64,000 nt of DNA, taken from the NCBI RefSeq assembly GCF_003228315.1, contig NZ_CP029693.1, positions 124,001 to 188,000 of the forward strand. Reading direction: 5' to 3'. The stretch comes from Pseudomonas putida. Its GTDB lineage: Bacteria; Pseudomonadota; Gammaproteobacteria; Pseudomonadales; Pseudomonadaceae. Every line of letters starts with the position of its first letter. Within the stretch, counting starts at the first letter, position 1. Below the pieces are notes generated by a model. That model saw only the letters and a program-made list of their open reading frames with translations, searched no databases and had not been told where the DNA came from. This document shows positions 49,186-58,103 of this stretch, piece by piece. Made by a program: the position numbers and the translations under genes.

Positions 49186-49638
49186 ATGAGCAAGATCGAA
49201 AAAGTACTGGCCAGCGGCAAGACCCACACCACTCACAGCAGCACCGGCAACACCTCGCGCGGCCACAACGGCAGCCTCGACATCGAGCTGTCCTCGCCTG
49301 GCAGCAGCACGCCGGCCCACGTGTTCAGCGGCGTGCAGCCTCATCCGAAAGCCGAGCAACTGTTCGCCGGAGCCTGGTCGGCCTGCTACATCGCCGCAGT
49401 AGGGCTGGCCGCCCAACAATTGAAGGTGACACTGCCGGCCGATACCGCTGTCGACATCAAAGTGGACCTTGGCCAGACCGGTGCGGAGTACTTCCTCCAG
49501 GCCCGACTGACCCTGAGCGTGCCGGGCCTGTCGAACGAAGTCGCGACTGAACTGGCACACAAGGCCGATGCGATCTGCCCTTACTCCAAGGCCACTCGCG
49601 GCAACATCGACGTCGCCATCAACGTCATCACCGCTTGA
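49186..49638 (+). CDS. ohr: Organic hydroperoxide resistance protein (OsmC/Ohr family), copy 2
   Basis: A 150-residue Ohr homologue, highly similar to its upstream neighbour. Cys67 (WSACYIAAV) and Cys131 (CPYSKATRGNIDV) are kept. GAGGAAATCACC precedes the ATG. The pair is a clear tandem duplication, each with its own palindromic operator. Differences cluster in the region between the cysteines (for example QERNIVLPANM against QQLKVTLPADT), which could alter substrate range. A strong hairpin follows. Confidence 0.9.
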   Translation: MSKIEKVLASGKTHTTHSSTGNTSRGHNGSLDIELSSPGSSTPAHVFSGVQPHPKAEQLFAGAWSACYIAAVGLAAQQLKVTLPADTAVDIKVDLGQTGAEYFLQARLTLSVPGLSNEVATELAHKADAICPYSKATRGNIDVAINVITA

Positions 49639-49645
49639 TGCAACA

Positions 49646-49686
49646 CGCCGCCGGTTCACCTGGGAATCCCGGGTGAACCGGCGGCG
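49646..49686 (+). terminator. 15-bp-stem hairpin after the second ohr gene
   Basis: CGCCGCCGGTTCACC pairs exactly with GGTGAACCGGCGGCG around an 11-nt loop, followed by CTCTTTC. Confidence 0.8.
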
Positions 49687-49727
49687 CTCTTTCATGAACG
49701 ACGGAGAAAGTGAGCACTACCGATACG

Positions 49728-49739
49728 ATCGCATGCGAT
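49728..49739. promoter_or_regulatory. ATCGCATGCGAT palindrome, copy 4
   Basis: It lies 51 bp before the ohrR-like start, consistent with autoregulation. Confidence 0.7.
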
Positions 49740-49789
49740 GTATAGTCGGTGCCTCGCAATCCCTTCGTTTCTGGCCACAGAGAACGCTC

Positions 49790-50248
49790 ATGAAATCGAC
49801 CAAGAAGCCCGCCGCCCTCGACCTCAAGCTCTCTGAATTCCTCTGCTTTGCGGTCTATTCCTCCAACCTGGCCTTCGGCAAGGCCTACAAGCCGATGCTC
49901 GAGCGGCTCGGCCTGACCTACACGCAATACATCACCCTCGTGGCGCTCTGGGAAGAAGACAACCAGACCGTTGGCAGCCTCGGTGAAAAGCTGTTCCTGG
50001 AATCCAACACCCTGACGCCGATCCTCAAGAAGCTGGAGGGGATGGGGTATGTGCGGCGCCAGCGCGACCCGGAAGATGAACGTCAGGTGCGTATCAGTCT
50101 GACAAAGGAAGGGCGCGAATTGCGCGAAGGCCTGACAGAAGACGGCTTTCCACAGACCGGGCTGGATCCCGATGACTTCGAGCAAATGCAGAAAGCCATC
50201 GTCAAATTACGCACCAATCTCATCCGCTCGACGAAAGACCGGGAATAA
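49790..50248 (+). CDS. ohrR: MarR-family peroxide sensor OhrR
   Basis: A 152-residue MarR-type repressor. Cys19 in LSEFLCFAVYSSN is the reactive sensing cysteine of OhrR, and YTQYITLVALWEED with the following wing (GYVRRQRDPEDERQVRISLT) is the family HTH. There is no cysteine in the C-terminal part, so this is the one-Cys (Bacillus-type) kind rather than the two-Cys kind. It should release the ATCGCATGCGAT sites when peroxide oxidises Cys19. Confidence 0.9.
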   Translation: MKSTKKPAALDLKLSEFLCFAVYSSNLAFGKAYKPMLERLGLTYTQYITLVALWEEDNQTVGSLGEKLFLESNTLTPILKKLEGMGYVRRQRDPEDERQVRISLTKEGRELREGLTEDGFPQTGLDPDDFEQMQKAIVKLRTNLIRSTKDRE

Positions 50249-50272
50249 ACGCAAGCGAGCAAGATTCCAAAA

Positions 50273-50329
50273 GATCGCAGCCAACGACAGCCCCTGTAGG
50301 AGCTGCCGCAGGCTGCGATCTTTTTTTTT
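50273..50329. terminator. Hairpin terminator (GATCGCAGCC family)
   Basis: GATCGCAGCC and GGCTGCGATC form the outer stem. The inner part keeps a CTGTAGGAGCTGC arm only on one side. A T run of nine follows. Confidence 0.78.
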
Positions 50330-50596
50330 GGCCGCTACGAAACCCCGCCGACCTGGCGACGATTTCCCAATCCCCTCGCCACCAAAAAAACGGGATTGTG
50401 TATCGCTCTGTATCCCAACCCGCTGTTCGGAGACTGGCTTACAAATGCCCCTCGAACCGGATACATCCGGGATACACGGTTGCAGTCAAATAGCCCTGCC
50501 TTAGCGAGAAAGCAGATGCGACTCGCACCACGGCTTATCGCCTTTGTGGCAATGACCCAAGCGGATTGACCGCACACTGTAATCGGAGAAACAACC

Positions 50597-51058
50597 ATGT
50601 CCCGTATGTCCAACAAAACCCGTTTTGGCCTGATCGCAGTCGCTCTGGCCGGTAGCATGAACCTCGGCGCCTCCGCCTTTGCCGCTGATGCGCTGCCGCA
50701 GGGCTATCAACTGGCCTCGGCGGAAAAAACCAGCGAAGGCAAGTGCGGCGAAGGCAAGTGCGGTGCCGGCGAAGCCGCTGCCAAAGTGACCAAGGCCGGC
50801 GAAGGCAAATGCGGTGAAGGCAAATGCGGCGACGCGTCCTTCGCCCGCACCGACGCCGACCACGACGGTCGCGTTTCTCTGAAAGAACTGCTGGCCGTGG
50901 CGCCACAGGGCGGTGAGGAATTCAAGGCGATGGACACCAACGGCGACGGCTACCTTTCCGAAGCCGAGGTCTACAAATTCCGCACTAACCAATACATCTC
51001 CAACGGCAAGAAAGTACCAACCGAGCTGTTCACCAAAATGAGCAAGGCGCAGAACTGA
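50597..51058 (+). CDS. Exported EF-hand protein with four EGKCG motifs (bufferin/HvfA-like)
   Basis: A 153-residue protein with a signal peptide (residues 1-30, ending AFA-AD). EGKCG occurs at 47-51, 52-56, 69-73 and 74-78. Two canonical EF-hand loops follow, D86-E97 (DADHDGRVSLKE) and D113-E124 (DTNGDGYLSEAE). EGKCG repeats are the site of cysteine modification to thiooxazole/oxazolone rings by MNIO (DUF692) enzymes in HvfA/bufferin copper-binding RiPPs. No DUF692 or DUF2063 gene is in this window, so modification would need a distant enzyme. GGAGAAACAACC precedes the ATG. A terminator follows. Confidence 0.8.
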   Translation: MSRMSNKTRFGLIAVALAGSMNLGASAFAADALPQGYQLASAEKTSEGKCGEGKCGAGEAAAKVTKAGEGKCGEGKCGDASFARTDADHDGRVSLKELLAVAPQGGEEFKAMDTNGDGYLSEAEVYKFRTNQYISNGKKVPTELFTKMSKAQN

Positions 51059-51079
51059 TTGCTTGAAACGGTTGTAAAA

Positions 51080-51117
51080 AAACCTCCCCGGTCTTGTGGC
51101 CGGGGAGGTTTTTTTTG
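51080..51117 (+). terminator. Rho-independent terminator
   Basis: AACCTCCCCGG (51081-51091) pairs with CCGGGGAGGTT (51100-51110), then a T run. It ends the EF-hand gene and faces the convergent gene. Confidence 0.9.
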
Positions 51118-51139
51118 TGCCTGATCAACAGTGGCAGGC

Positions 51140-52171
51140 TTATCCGTCAAACGCACTGCGATAGGCAAAAATCCCCGGCAACCCACCGGTCATCACAAAC
51201 AGCAGATTACTTCCCGCCGGAAAATCCCCCCGACGCACCGCAGCCAGCAGACCGGCAAAAGCCTTGCCGCCATAGACCGGATCGGTGAGCAAACCTTCCT
51301 GGGAAGCGAGCAGGCGCACGGCTTCCAGCATGGCTTCAGTCGGTGCGCCATAGGCCTCGCCGCGCTGGCTGCCATCGACCTTGATCGAAGCTTCGGCCAG
51401 CGCGGTGGAGGGGGAGAGCAGTTGCAGGACTTGTCCGGTTTTTTCCACGGTCAGGGCCGATGCCTGTTCTTCGGTGGCCAGTACGGAGTAGCCGAGGATT
51501 GTAGTGGGTGCCTGGGCGAGGGTGACACCGGCCAGCAAGCCGGAGTGGGTCCCGGCGCTGCCGTTGGGCACGGTGATTTGCTCGAACCGGATGCCGAGTG
51601 TATCGGCCTGGCGCAGGATTTCGCCGGCGCAGGCGGCGTAACCCAGACTGCCTCGGGGGCTGGAACCGCCCAGCGGCATGACGAAGGGTTTGCGGCCTTG
51701 TTGCTTGAGCCTGTCGACCCGTTCGGCAGCGAATGTATCCGGTGCGACGCCACGCGGCAGGCGATGGATGCTTGCGCCGAACAGCGCGTCCAGCACGACG
51801 TTGCCGTTGTGGCAGAAATCGTCATCGCTGCGCACGGCCGACGGCGTCAGGATCAGCTCGCAGGCCAGGCCTTGTTGCGCAGCGACGGCAGCGGTCAGGC
51901 GGGCATGGTTGGATTGAAAACCACCCCAGGTCACCAGGGTGTCGGCACCGGCGGCCAGCGCTTCGCCCAGCAGGAATTCGAGTTTGCGCAGCTTGTTGCC
52001 GCCACCGCCCAGGCCAGTCAGGTCGTCGCGCTTGACGTAGATATTGCAGCCGTTCAACTCGGGAAGTCGGCTCAGTCGCTGCAGTTTCTGGATCGGTGTC
52101 GGGCCTTCGAGCAGGGCCACCCGTGGGTAGGTGGCGAGCGCGGCATCAAGATGACTCAAATCGTGGGGCAT
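51140..52171 (-). CDS. D-cysteine desulfhydrase / ACC-deaminase-family PLP enzyme
   Basis: A 343-residue fold-type II PLP enzyme. The Schiff-base lysine is in GLGGGGNKLRKLEFLLG, and GGFQSNHARLTAAVAA and the TVPNGSAGTHSGLLAG phosphate loop follow. These features are shared by D-cysteine desulfhydrase and ACC deaminase. Pseudomonas D-cysteine desulfhydrases usually read like this, whereas ACC deaminases carry specific Lys/Tyr/Glu residues not resolved here. It stands alone and is convergent with the EF-hand gene. Confidence 0.85.
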   Translation of the reverse strand: MPHDLSHLDAALATYPRVALLEGPTPIQKLQRLSRLPELNGCNIYVKRDDLTGLGGGGNKLRKLEFLLGEALAAGADTLVTWGGFQSNHARLTAAVAAQQGLACELILTPSAVRSDDDFCHNGNVVLDALFGASIHRLPRGVAPDTFAAERVDRLKQQGRKPFVMPLGGSSPRGSLGYAACAGEILRQADTLGIRFEQITVPNGSAGTHSGLLAGVTLAQAPTTILGYSVLATEEQASALTVEKTGQVLQLLSPSTALAEASIKVDGSQRGEAYGAPTEAMLEAVRLLASQEGLLTDPVYGGKAFAGLLAAVRRGDFPAGSNLLFVMTGGLPGIFAYRSAFDG

Positions 52172-52260
52172 GAAGGATCACTCTTGGCAGGGAAGAACGC
52201 GGTGCGTCGGCCACTGTAGAAAGGCGTCTGGTGAAGATATACGGCTGTTGGGGAATTACT

Positions 52261-52282
52261 GTTGATACACGGTGTAATCAAC
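52261..52282. promoter_or_regulatory. Imperfect inverted repeat upstream of the D-cysteine desulfhydrase-like gene
   Basis: GTTGATACAC and TGTAATCAAC (52261-52282) form a near-palindrome 90 bp before that gene's start and could be its operator. Confidence 0.4.
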
Positions 52283-52298
52283 GGGCGGCACCGAACCC

Positions 52299-52400
52299 CT
52301 GTAGGAGCGAGCCTGCTCGCGATGGATGACTGAACACCGCGGGGCATCAGGCCTCCAGCGTCATCGTTAACGACCATCGCGAGCAGGCTCGCTCCTACAG
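52299..52400. repeat. REPIN (CTGTAGGAGC type)
   Basis: Inverted REP halves in the divergent gap before the YbfB-type transporter. Confidence 0.88.
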
Positions 52401-52506
52401 GATGGTGGTATCTGTTATTTGGATATCTGTTGCCTAATTAATTCGTTTATTGAGATATCGCCTGCGCGCGTAGAGTCGGCCCAACTAAAGAATGGAAGGG
52501 CAGACG

Positions 52507-53721
52507 ATGAACAGCGTGAAATCAGCAACGGCGCTCCAGCCCGCCAGCCCATGGCGAGGTACGGTGGCGGGGTTTTCGGCGAGCCTGGTCGGCATCGGGC
52601 TGGCGCGGTTTGCCTACACGCCGTTGCTGCCGGCGATTGTCGGCGCACATTGGTTCGATGCCTCCCGGGCGGCGTATCTGGGCGCGGCGAATCTGGCGGG
52701 CTATCTGGCCGGGGCGTTGTTCGGGCGCGCGCTGGCGGCGAAAACCTCAACCCGCTTCACCCTCCGGGCGATGATGCTGCTGGCGAGCATCGCGTTTTTC
52801 GCCTGCGCCTATCCGGTGTCCTTTGCCTGGTTTTTTGCCTGGCGATTGTTCTCGGGCGTCGCCGGCGGAGCACTGATGGTGCTGGCCGCGCCGACCGTTC
52901 TGGCCCACGTGCCGCCTTCGCGTCGGGGCTTGGTCGGCGGGGTGATCTTCATGGGTGTCGGGGTCGGGATCGCAGCGTCCGGCACCCTGGTGCCGTTGCT
53001 GCTGCAACAGGGCCTTGCGCAAACCTGGTTGGGCCTGGGGTTGATAGCACTGTTGCTGACGGCCATCGCCTGGAGTGGATGGCCGGCGCAGGATGCTCCG
53101 GCTGTCGAAGCTGTGCATCATCGACGCCCACCGTCCCAAGGCACCCTCAAGGCGTTGTATGTCGAGTACGCACTCAACGCCGCAGGCTGGGTGCCGCACA
53201 TGATTTTTCTCGTGGATTTCGTCGCCCGAGGCCTGGGGCAGGGGCTGCAGACCGGCGCGCAATATTGGGTGCTGTTTGGCCTTGGCGCCACCGTCGGCCC
53301 TCTGCTGGCGGGGGCTGTGGCTGACCGGATCGGCTTTGGTCGCGCACTGCGGGCAGCGTTCCTCATCGAGGCTGTGAGTGTCGCGGTGCCGGCTTTGGGG
53401 CTGGGGACGGTCTGGCTCATGGCCTCCAGCGTGATCGTCGGCGCCTTTGTCACGGGCACTGTGCCGCTGGTACTCGGTCGCCTGCAGGAAGTGCTTGAGA
53501 GGCATCCCGCGCAACAGGCCGCTGCCTGGCAAACCGCCACGGTAGGGTTCGCGCTGTTCCAGGCGGTCGCCGCCTATGGTCTGTCCTTCCTGTTTTCGTA
53601 CAGCGGTGGTGACTACCACCTGCTGTTCGGCATCGGCACGGCGGCCATGTTGATCGCCTTTGTCATCGACGTGATTGCGGCACTGCGAAGCGCCCGGTCA
53701 ATCGAATCTACGGTCCTCTGA
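52507..53721 (+). CDS. MFS transporter, YbfB/YjiJ family
   Basis: A 404-residue 12-TM protein. The start LVGIGLARFAYTPLLPAIV and the following WFDASRAAYLGAANLAGYLAG are the YbfB/YjiJ signature. GGAAGGGCAGACG precedes ATG 52507; an ATG five codons upstream is less likely. The substrate of this family is unknown. It is followed by a second MFS gene after 15 bp, and the two may share a promoter. Confidence 0.87.
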   Translation: MNSVKSATALQPASPWRGTVAGFSASLVGIGLARFAYTPLLPAIVGAHWFDASRAAYLGAANLAGYLAGALFGRALAAKTSTRFTLRAMMLLASIAFFACAYPVSFAWFFAWRLFSGVAGGALMVLAAPTVLAHVPPSRRGLVGGVIFMGVGVGIAASGTLVPLLLQQGLAQTWLGLGLIALLLTAIAWSGWPAQDAPAVEAVHHRRPPSQGTLKALYVEYALNAAGWVPHMIFLVDFVARGLGQGLQTGAQYWVLFGLGATVGPLLAGAVADRIGFGRALRAAFLIEAVSVAVPALGLGTVWLMASSVIVGAFVTGTVPLVLGRLQEVLERHPAQQAAAWQTATVGFALFQAVAAYGLSFLFSYSGGDYHLLFGIGTAAMLIAFVIDVIAALRSARSIESTVL

Positions 53722-53736
53722 CGGAGCGCTTTTCAC

Positions 53737-55002
53737 GTGAATTATGCCAATCGAAATCTTCCCTACTGGCGACGCAACCTGGCGGTTTGCGTGTTCGGCT
53801 CGTTCACCACGCTGGTGAGCCTGAGCATGCTGCTGCCGTTCTTGCCGCTGTATGTTCAACAACTGGGCGTCACGGTCCAGGCCGATGTGGTGCAGTGGTC
53901 GGCGGTGGCCTTCGGTGCGACGTTTTTCGGCACGGCGATGACTGCACCGCTCTGGGGCCGGCTGGCGGATCGCTTTGGGCGCAAGCCGATGCTGATCCGC
54001 GCCGCCATCGGCATGGCGATTGTCATGTCGCTGATCGGGCTGGCACGCAACGTCACCGATCTGGTGGTGCTGCGCCTGATCGCCGGTTTGATCGGTGGTT
54101 ATGCCTCTGCGTCGATTGTGATGATCGGATCCCAGGTGCCACGTGAAAAGGCCGGGTGGGCGCTGGGCGTGCTGTCGACCGGCGCCTTGTCCGGCAACCT
54201 GATCGGACCGCTGGTGGGCGGTTTTCTGCCGCAGCTGGTGGGTATTCGCGGCACTTTTTTCGTCGGCGGCGCGATGATCGCTGTGGCGGCGATCACCACC
54301 ATTCTCCTGGTTCGCGAGGATTTCCAGCCCGGGGTGGATGGTTCGCGTCGCCCGAAAACCGAGACGCTCGAAGGCGACACTGCCCGCTGGCCGATCATCG
54401 CCGCGCTGCTGGTGACGGCGATGATGGTGCTGCTGGCCAACATGTCGATCGAGCCGATCATCACCGTCTACATCGGACACCTTGGCGTAGCCTTCGATGA
54501 TCAGGCACGGGTGGCCGGGGTGGTGATGGCTGGCTCGGCCCTGGGCAGCATTCTGACGGCTGCCCGGTTGGGCGCACTGGCCGACCGCATCGGCAGTTGG
54601 AATGTGATCATCGGTTGCCTGGTGTTGACCGGCATCGTCATGGTGCCCCAGGCGTACATCACGCAGTGGTGGCAGCTGGCAGTGCTGCGCGGCTTGATGG
54701 GCATGACCATCGCCGGGCTATTGCCGGCGATTGCCAAGCTGGTTCGCCAGTCGGTGCAAGAACACAACACCGGCAAAATCCTCGGTTATCTGCAATCGGC
54801 GCAGTTTTCCGGGCAGGTGATCGGGCCGCTGATCGGCGGCCAGATCGGTGCGCATTTCGGTTTGCACTATGTGTTTCTGGTGACCGGCGCGTTGCTGGTG
54901 CTGTGTGCCGGCATCAATGTCTGGGTAAAGAACCGGTTTTACCCGGTGACGACCTCGTCATCGCGCACGCTTTGCAGAAAAGTCGACAGGGCGCTGGAGT
55001 AA
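53737..55002 (+). CDS. MFS multidrug/efflux transporter
   Basis: A 421-residue 12-TM protein starting at GTG 53737. The loop 2-3 motif GRLADRFGRKPMLIRA is the MFS signature, and the TM5 region LSTGALSGNLIGPLVGGFL is the antiporter motif C of drug exporters. It is probably an export pump. Its last 64 bp overlap the convergent LysR gene, so its C-terminus and that of the regulator share DNA. Confidence 0.86.
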   Translation: MNYANRNLPYWRRNLAVCVFGSFTTLVSLSMLLPFLPLYVQQLGVTVQADVVQWSAVAFGATFFGTAMTAPLWGRLADRFGRKPMLIRAAIGMAIVMSLIGLARNVTDLVVLRLIAGLIGGYASASIVMIGSQVPREKAGWALGVLSTGALSGNLIGPLVGGFLPQLVGIRGTFFVGGAMIAVAAITTILLVREDFQPGVDGSRRPKTETLEGDTARWPIIAALLVTAMMVLLANMSIEPIITVYIGHLGVAFDDQARVAGVVMAGSALGSILTAARLGALADRIGSWNVIIGCLVLTGIVMVPQAYITQWWQLAVLRGLMGMTIAGLLPAIAKLVRQSVQEHNTGKILGYLQSAQFSGQVIGPLIGGQIGAHFGLHYVFLVTGALLVLCAGINVWVKNRFYPVTTSSSRTLCRKVDRALE

Positions 55003-55826
55003 TAGCCGTCGATGCGGCGCACGAACACGGTCTCCACTTGCGCCATGTCGGCCGGAAGATCGTGCATCGCGACCAGGCCATCGCGGGCTGCGTTGGCCGC
55101 CACGCCCCGGGGCAGCAGGCTGATGCCGACGCCCGCCGAGACGCAGGCGATGATCGCTTCGATCGAGCCGAACTCCAGCGGCTCCGGGGCGACGATGCCG
55201 AGGTGGGTCAGCAGCGTGTCGAGGCGCTGGCGATAGGAACAGCCGATGCGAAACACCACGGTCTTGAGGTTCTTGACCCCGGCGATGGCTTCCAGGCTTT
55301 GCAGGGCCGGCGAGGTCACCAGCACCAGCTCTTCGCGAAACGCTGCTTCGCTGTGCAGTTCCGGATGATTGACCGGGCCTGCGACGAACGCGCCCTCCAA
55401 CTGGCAGTCGATCACGCCCTGAATCAGGCTGCAGGTGGTGCCGGTGCGCACCACCGGGCGGACTTCCGGATAGGCCTTGGCGAACTGCGCAATCAAGCGT
55501 GGCAGGCGCATGGCCAGGGTAGTTTCCAGCGTGCCGATTTCCAGCACGCCTCGAGGCTGGCCATCGTCACGGGCGGCGCTGGAGGCATCGAGCAGCAGCT
55601 TGGACAGTCGTGCAGCGAAGGGCAGGATGCGCCGTCCCGCCGGCGTCACTTGAACGCCTTTGGCGCTGCGTTGAAACAGTGCCACCCCAAGCTCGTCCTC
55701 CAGCGAACGAATCCGCGCCGACACGTTGGATTGCACGGTGTTCAGCTCGCTGGCGGCCTTGTTCATGCTGCCGTGCCGAGCAACCGCATCCACCACCTTC
55801 AGGTCCGCCACGTCCATCGCCATCAC
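54939..55826 (-). CDS. LysR-family regulator A
   Basis: A 295-residue LysR protein. The HTH spans about 5-65 (LKVVDAVARHGSMNKAASELNTVQSNVSARI). The effector domain (about 90-290) carries GCSYRQRLDTLL with a Cys. It is a paralogue of the LysR at 59739 (shared GTLETT/GSMETT, VFRIGC/VFRTGC and SVSAGVGISLLPRG-type blocks), and both promoter regions share elements. The 3' end overlaps the convergent MFS gene by 64 bp. The divergent DUF485-symporter operon is the likely target. Confidence 0.88.
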   Translation of the reverse strand: MMAMDVADLKVVDAVARHGSMNKAASELNTVQSNVSARIRSLEDELGVALFQRSAKGVQVTPAGRRILPFAARLSKLLLDASSAARDDGQPRGVLEIGTLETTLAMRLPRLIAQFAKAYPEVRPVVRTGTTCSLIQGVIDCQLEGAFVAGPVNHPELHSEAAFREELVLVTSPALQSLEAIAGVKNLKTVVFRIGCSYRQRLDTLLTHLGIVAPEPLEFGSIEAIIACVSAGVGISLLPRGVAANAARDGLVAMHDLPADMAQVETVFVRRIDGYYSSALSTFLQSVRDDEVVTG

Positions 55827-55828
55827 CT

Positions 55829-55954
55829 ATCTGTAAAAGTCATAACAGGTGCCGAATCTAAAGCTTCTCAGCGATTAGTGAAAGCGCCATTCGGAGAAAG
55901 TACGGTTCACCAAAACAGATCAACTGATTCACAAATGATCATTTTACATGATCA
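55829..55954. promoter_or_regulatory. Divergent control region of LysR A and the symporter operon
   Basis: ATCTGTAAAAGT (55829-55840) and TCAGCGATTAGT (55868-55879) recur before the paralogous LysR gene at 60638. At 55936-55954 TGATCAT and ATGATCA form 7-bp arms around TTTAC. A related repeat with 8-bp arms around TTTAC lies at 61554-61574. Confidence 0.6.
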
Positions 55955-56064
55955 CTTGCCGAGCATAGGTTGAAGGGGCACAGATACCGCAGCCAGTGGC
56001 GGATCGAGTCTGAATCTGAGGCTGTGGAACAACAATAACGCAACCACTGCTACACGGAGTCAAC

Positions 56065-56379
56065 GTGAACCATGCAACTGAATCAGCCAGAATCCGCAAT
56101 CACCCGCGCTACAAGGAACTGGTCTCCCGGCAACGCAAGTTCGTCGCCGGCCTGACCACGGCAACCCTTGTTCCGTACTTCACGTTCATCCTCGTCGCCG
56201 CCTTCGCGCCCCGGTTGCTGGCGACCAAACTGTCCGCCGGCAGCATCATCAACATCGGCTGGCCATTGGGCCTGGTGTTCATTGTCGGCGCCTGGTTGTT
56301 CACCGGGCTCTATATCCTCAAGGCCAACGGTGAGTTCGATGCACTGACCGCGCAAATCCGCGCGGGGGCCATCGTATGA
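56065..56379 (+). CDS. DUF485 membrane protein (YjcH-like)
   Basis: A 104-residue protein with two TM segments (about 35-58 and 71-92) following the polar start [14 protein letters not shown], the family hallmark. DUF485 proteins accompany solute:sodium symporters such as ActP and may be small subunits. It overlaps the symporter start by 4 bp (ATGA). Only a weak GGAG is seen before the ATG. Confidence 0.88.
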   Translation: MNHATESARIRNHPRYKELVSRQRKFVAGLTTATLVPYFTFILVAAFAPRLLATKLSAGSIINIGWPLGLVFIVGAWLFTGLYILKANGEFDALTAQIRAGAIV

Positions 56380-58049
56380 AGCAGGTCCTGCGCCACCTCA
56401 TCCTTCCTGTTCTGCTGAGCGCATTCGCGGCGCGCGCCATGGCTGGCGATGTCTTGCAGAACGTCGAAAAACAACCGATCAACCTCACCGCGATCAGCAT
56501 GTTCCTGGTCTTCGTCGTGACCACCTTGGGCATCACGTACTGGGCGGCGTCCAAGACCAAATCCATGGACGATTTCTACAACGCCGGCGGTGGCATCACT
56601 GGCTTTCAGAACGGCCTGGCGCTGGCGGGTGACTACATGTCGGCGGCGGCGCTGCTGGGCGTGACCAGCATGATTTTCTTCAACGGCTTCGATGGCGTGC
56701 TGTACTCCATCAGCTTTTTCGTCGCCTGGCCGTTGCTGCTGTTTCTGTTTGCCGAACGCATCCGCAACCTGGGACGCATCACCATCTCGGACATCGCGTC
56801 CTTCCGCCTCGATCAAAACCGCATCCGCACCATGACCGCCTTCGGCTCGCTGACAGTGGTGTGCTTTTACCTGGTGGTGCAGATGGTCGGTGCAGGGCAG
56901 TTGATCCAGCTGTTGTTCGGCCTGCCGTACAACTACGCGGTGATTGCCGTGGGCCTGTTGATGGCGGTGTACGTGACCTTTGGCGGCATGGTCGCCACCA
57001 CCTGGGTGCAGATCATCAAGGCCGGGTTGCTGCTGTTGGGCGGGACTTTGTTGGCGTTCCTGGCACTGAGCAAATTCGGCTTTTCCTTCGATGTGCTGTT
57101 TGAAAAAGCCGTGGCCGCGCACCACGACGGCGAGAAAATCCTGTTGCCGAGCAAACTGGTGGCCGACCCGCTGTCGCTGATCTCGTTGTCGCTGGGACTG
57201 GTGTTCGGCACCGCCGGGTTGCCGCACATTCTGATGCGCTTCTTCACCGTGCCCGACGCCAAGCAGGCGCGTAAGTCGGTGTTCGTCGCCACCGGCTTCA
57301 TCGGCTTTTTCTACCTGATCGTCGCTGTGCTCGGCCTGGCCGCCATCGTGATCGTCGGCCAGGACCCGGTCTTCTACGAGTCCGGCAATCTGGCGGGCAA
57401 GTTGATCGGCGGCGGCAACATGCCGGTGATGCACCTGGCCAAGGCGGTGGGCGGCGACCTGCTGCTCGGTTTCATTTCCGCCGTGGCGTTCGCGACGATT
57501 CTGGCAGTAGTGTCCGGGCTGACCATGGCGGGCACCTCGGCGATCTCCCATGACCTGTATGTGATGGTGGTCAGGCAGGGCAAGGCCAATGCGCGGGACG
57601 AGCGTCGGGTGTCGCGCATCGCTTCGGTGGGCATCGGCATCGTCGCGGTGGTGCTGGGGATTTTGTTCAAGGACCAGAACATCGCATTCCTGGTAGCGCT
57701 GACGTTCGGCGTCGCGGCGTCGGTGAATTTCCCGATCCTGGTGCTCTCGATGTACTGGAAGGGCCTGACCACCCGTGGCGCGTTGATCGGCGGCGTTGCC
57801 GGGCTGATCAGCGCGGTGGGGTTGGTCATCCTGTCGCCGGCAGTGTGGGTCAAGGTGCTGGGCAACGCCGAGGCGATTTTCCCCTACGACTACCCGGCCA
57901 TCATCTCGATGAACGTGGCGTTCCTCTTCACCTGGCTGGGCTCGGTCACCGACCGCAGCCACGGGGCAGGGCTTGAGCGCGAGCGCTTCGACGACCAGCT
58001 GATTCGTGCCCAGACCGGGCTCGGTGCCGCGCAGGCGGTCAATCACTGA
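56376..58049 (+). CDS. ActP-like monocarboxylate/cation symporter (SSS family)
   Basis: A 557-residue symporter with a signal-like first segment ([15 protein letters not shown]) and about 13 TM helices. The [29 protein letters not shown] block and [20 protein letters not shown] are typical of acetate/glycolate permeases. With the overlapping DUF485 gene it forms one operon divergent from LysR A. The exact acid is unknown. Confidence 0.88.
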   Translation: MKQVLRHLILPVLLSAFAARAMAGDVLQNVEKQPINLTAISMFLVFVVTTLGITYWAASKTKSMDDFYNAGGGITGFQNGLALAGDYMSAAALLGVTSMIFFNGFDGVLYSISFFVAWPLLLFLFAERIRNLGRITISDIASFRLDQNRIRTMTAFGSLTVVCFYLVVQMVGAGQLIQLLFGLPYNYAVIAVGLLMAVYVTFGGMVATTWVQIIKAGLLLLGGTLLAFLALSKFGFSFDVLFEKAVAAHHDGEKILLPSKLVADPLSLISLSLGLVFGTAGLPHILMRFFTVPDAKQARKSVFVATGFIGFFYLIVAVLGLAAIVIVGQDPVFYESGNLAGKLIGGGNMPVMHLAKAVGGDLLLGFISAVAFATILAVVSGLTMAGTSAISHDLYVMVVRQGKANARDERRVSRIASVGIGIVAVVLGILFKDQNIAFLVALTFGVAASVNFPILVLSMYWKGLTTRGALIGGVAGLISAVGLVILSPAVWVKVLGNAEAIFPYDYPAIISMNVAFLFTWLGSVTDRSHGAGLERERFDDQLIRAQTGLGAAQAVNH

Positions 58050-58103
58050 TTCGTTCCATCTCCTCTTATTCCTGATTGGCGTTAGCTGCAAAAGGAGTCA
58101 GCC

